64,000 nucleotides of DNA from Isoetes taiwanensis. Its lineage: Eukaryota > Streptophyta > Lycopodiopsida > Isoetales > Isoetaceae. The DNA lies in contig JAJEKV010000051.1 of NCBI GenBank assembly GCA_021234155.1, positions 2,918,754 to 2,982,753 of the forward strand. Direction: 5' to 3'. The notes under the pieces were generated by a model, which made no database searches, was not told the DNA's origin, and saw nothing but the letters and a program-made list of their open reading frames with translations. A program made the translations under genes and the position numbers. This document shows positions 62,501 to 64,000 of this stretch, piece by piece. Within the stretch, counting starts at the first letter, position 1; each line of letters begins with the position of its first letter.

Positions 62501-63957
62501 CTTACGCTCCCTACGGGGGCGCTGCCAGAAAAAGGCTGCCTCGGGGAAGCTTTTGGGGCTGGGCCTCACGGGGTTCGGGACTCTCCCCTCTAATGAGAAG
62601 GCCTTGCAAGGTCCGGCCTTGTTTGACTTGGGCAAGTGTGCGGCTAAATTACGCCCAACAACAACAGTCGCCTGGGACCGTTCTAATGCAAACTATTTGA
62701 TCTAAACCTTATCCAAAATTTTTGAAAGTTGGCCCTGTATGTTGGTGATGACTTAGAAGCTAGCCGACAAAAATCAGAATTTAAGTCCGTACTATGCATT
62801 AATTACGAATTTACAAATGTCTTGCTACCGCAAAGCTGCCCTTGACTTCTAACCGCCACAACGGGAGGAGTACAGGTCCAAACTCCATTCCGTCAGTTCC
62901 CTTGCTTCGTTCTCAACTGCATGTGATTGGCCACGTCCCAAGTGCAAAAGACCAAAACTTCGGCACCCAAAACGCAAACCCCCGCTAGAAACGGCAACTC
63001 ATAGGGTTTACGTTTGAGGCTCTATCCTTGTCGATTTGACTAGGACCTTGCCTTGTGTCTTGACTTAGAGGGGGTGTTGGCGCTTGAGCCACGGACCCTA
63101 AAACCACCCGGGCGGCTGCCCCAAAAGTCCTCTCGAAGGCCCCGGGCGACGGACGGGCAACTTCCCATCTCCGGGAACCGTGATCTGATCTCGCGCCAAT
63201 GGACTCGAGCGTCGACATTGCCACGGGGACCAAGTTTTGTGGCGAAGCCCACCCCTTCTCGAAGCGCCAAACTATCTCATGTGCAACACACTCGTAGTCA
63301 ATTGGCCTAGGAGGTGGGGCTGGCGAATCTTTGCAATGTAGGGCGTAAGTGTTTCTTTCTTTTGCAAACCGACCGTGTAACTTGGTCCCTAGAGTAATTT
63401 TGGCATTCCGGATGATGTGGCGAAGTCGAATCGCCATTTCTGAGCCTCCGCAATGTCCGAACGACAAAACACTTTGGTTTCTACACTGTCGCCCGCAGGA
63501 CGCTTCGCGGTTTGATATGTTCTCTCGGACGGATATTGGATTTTTTTGGACCTTCTCGGACCAGGTTCCTTGAACAAAGGATTCAACGGTCGGATACGGG
63601 AACCGAGATCTGGGAGTGTGGTCTTTAGCGTAAGCCCTTCTCCCCCCCCCGGCGGAGCGCTGCCAGGAAAGGCTGTCTCGGGAAGCTTTTTGGGGCTCGC
63701 CTCCTGGGGTTCAGACTCTCCCCTCTAATGAGGAGGCCTTGCAACGTCCTGGCCTTGTTTGACTTGGGCAAGTGTGCCAGCTCGGCTGCCCAACAACAGG
63801 CTGCCCGGACCGTTCTAATGCAAACTATTTGATCTAAACCTTATCCAAATTTTTTGAAAGTTGGCCTGTATGTTGGCGATGACTTAGGAAGCTAGCTGAC
63901 AAAAAATCAGAATTTAAGTCCGTACTACGCATTAATTACGAATTTATGAATGTCTTG
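59596..63957. repeat. Satellite array 3, about four units
   Basis: Unit junctions at about 60482, 61616, 62733 and 63865. The first units differ from array 1 by many small indels, while the last unit (from about 63360) is again close to array 1 units. The array ends inside a unit at GAATGTCTTG. Confidence 0.92.
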
Positions 63958-64000
63958 TATAGAATGCATGTACACTTGATACATGGGTTTATTTAACTGG
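63958..64000. repeat. Recurrence of the sequence that starts at 28482
   Basis: TATAGAATGCATGTACACTT and the following bases to the window end are identical to 28482-28524. In one place the neighbour is CACTA sequence, in the other a broken satellite unit. Confidence 0.85.

Overview
This is a transposon-dense stretch of nuclear DNA from a land plant. The evidence is: an LTR retrotransposon primed by plant initiator tRNA-Met; a PLS-class pentatricopeptide-repeat (PPR) relic; plant L1-type reverse transcriptase with a zinc-binding C-terminal region; Ty3/gypsy pol; CACTA-type DNA transposons; and long satellite arrays. A relic amino-methyltransferase of the bacterial N4/N6 type, together with the style of the PPR repeats, weakly favours a seed-free plant or gymnosperm over a flowering plant. 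I see no intact conventional host gene.

Layout. 1-10561: one LTR retrotransposon on the plus strand (5' LTR cut by the window edge, 3' LTR complete). It has no recognisable reverse transcriptase, but its leader carries an 82-codon ORF made of the first residues of histone H3 and the H3 C-terminal third. Three copies of a 67-nt hairpin surround that ORF. 10562-12060: a broken PPR gene interrupted by small inverted-repeat elements. 12575-13812: a minus-strand ORF resembling animal-type L1 ORF1p that runs into a (TCTA)n tail. 15053-20085: a minus-strand LINE split by a 4.07-kb DNA transposon (15248-19319) with 3-bp TAG target duplications and captured, spliceable exons. 20285-22905: a decayed Ty3/gypsy pol split by a roughly 1-kb insertion. 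23484-26810: the C-terminal part of an N4/N6 amino-methyltransferase gene, broken by the polyA end of a plant L1 element, which is itself cut by a CACTA element (26811-28481).

28482-64000: a nested satellite domain. A 1.1-kb unit is tandemly repeated (30317-36149, 46889-49142, 59596-63955). A 10.7-kb CACTA-like element is inserted in it twice at the same base of the unit (36150-46888 and 49143-59595), so the second copy arose by amplification of the array, not by a new insertion. The element contains microsatellites, a 19-bp minisatellite, and a large inverted repeat whose arms are diverged relatives of the 1.1-kb unit.

The most interesting object is the H3-like ORF inside the LTR element: a candidate transposon-encoded histone mimic that keeps the H3 tail up to R8, lacks K9, and keeps the helices that form the H3-H3 interface.
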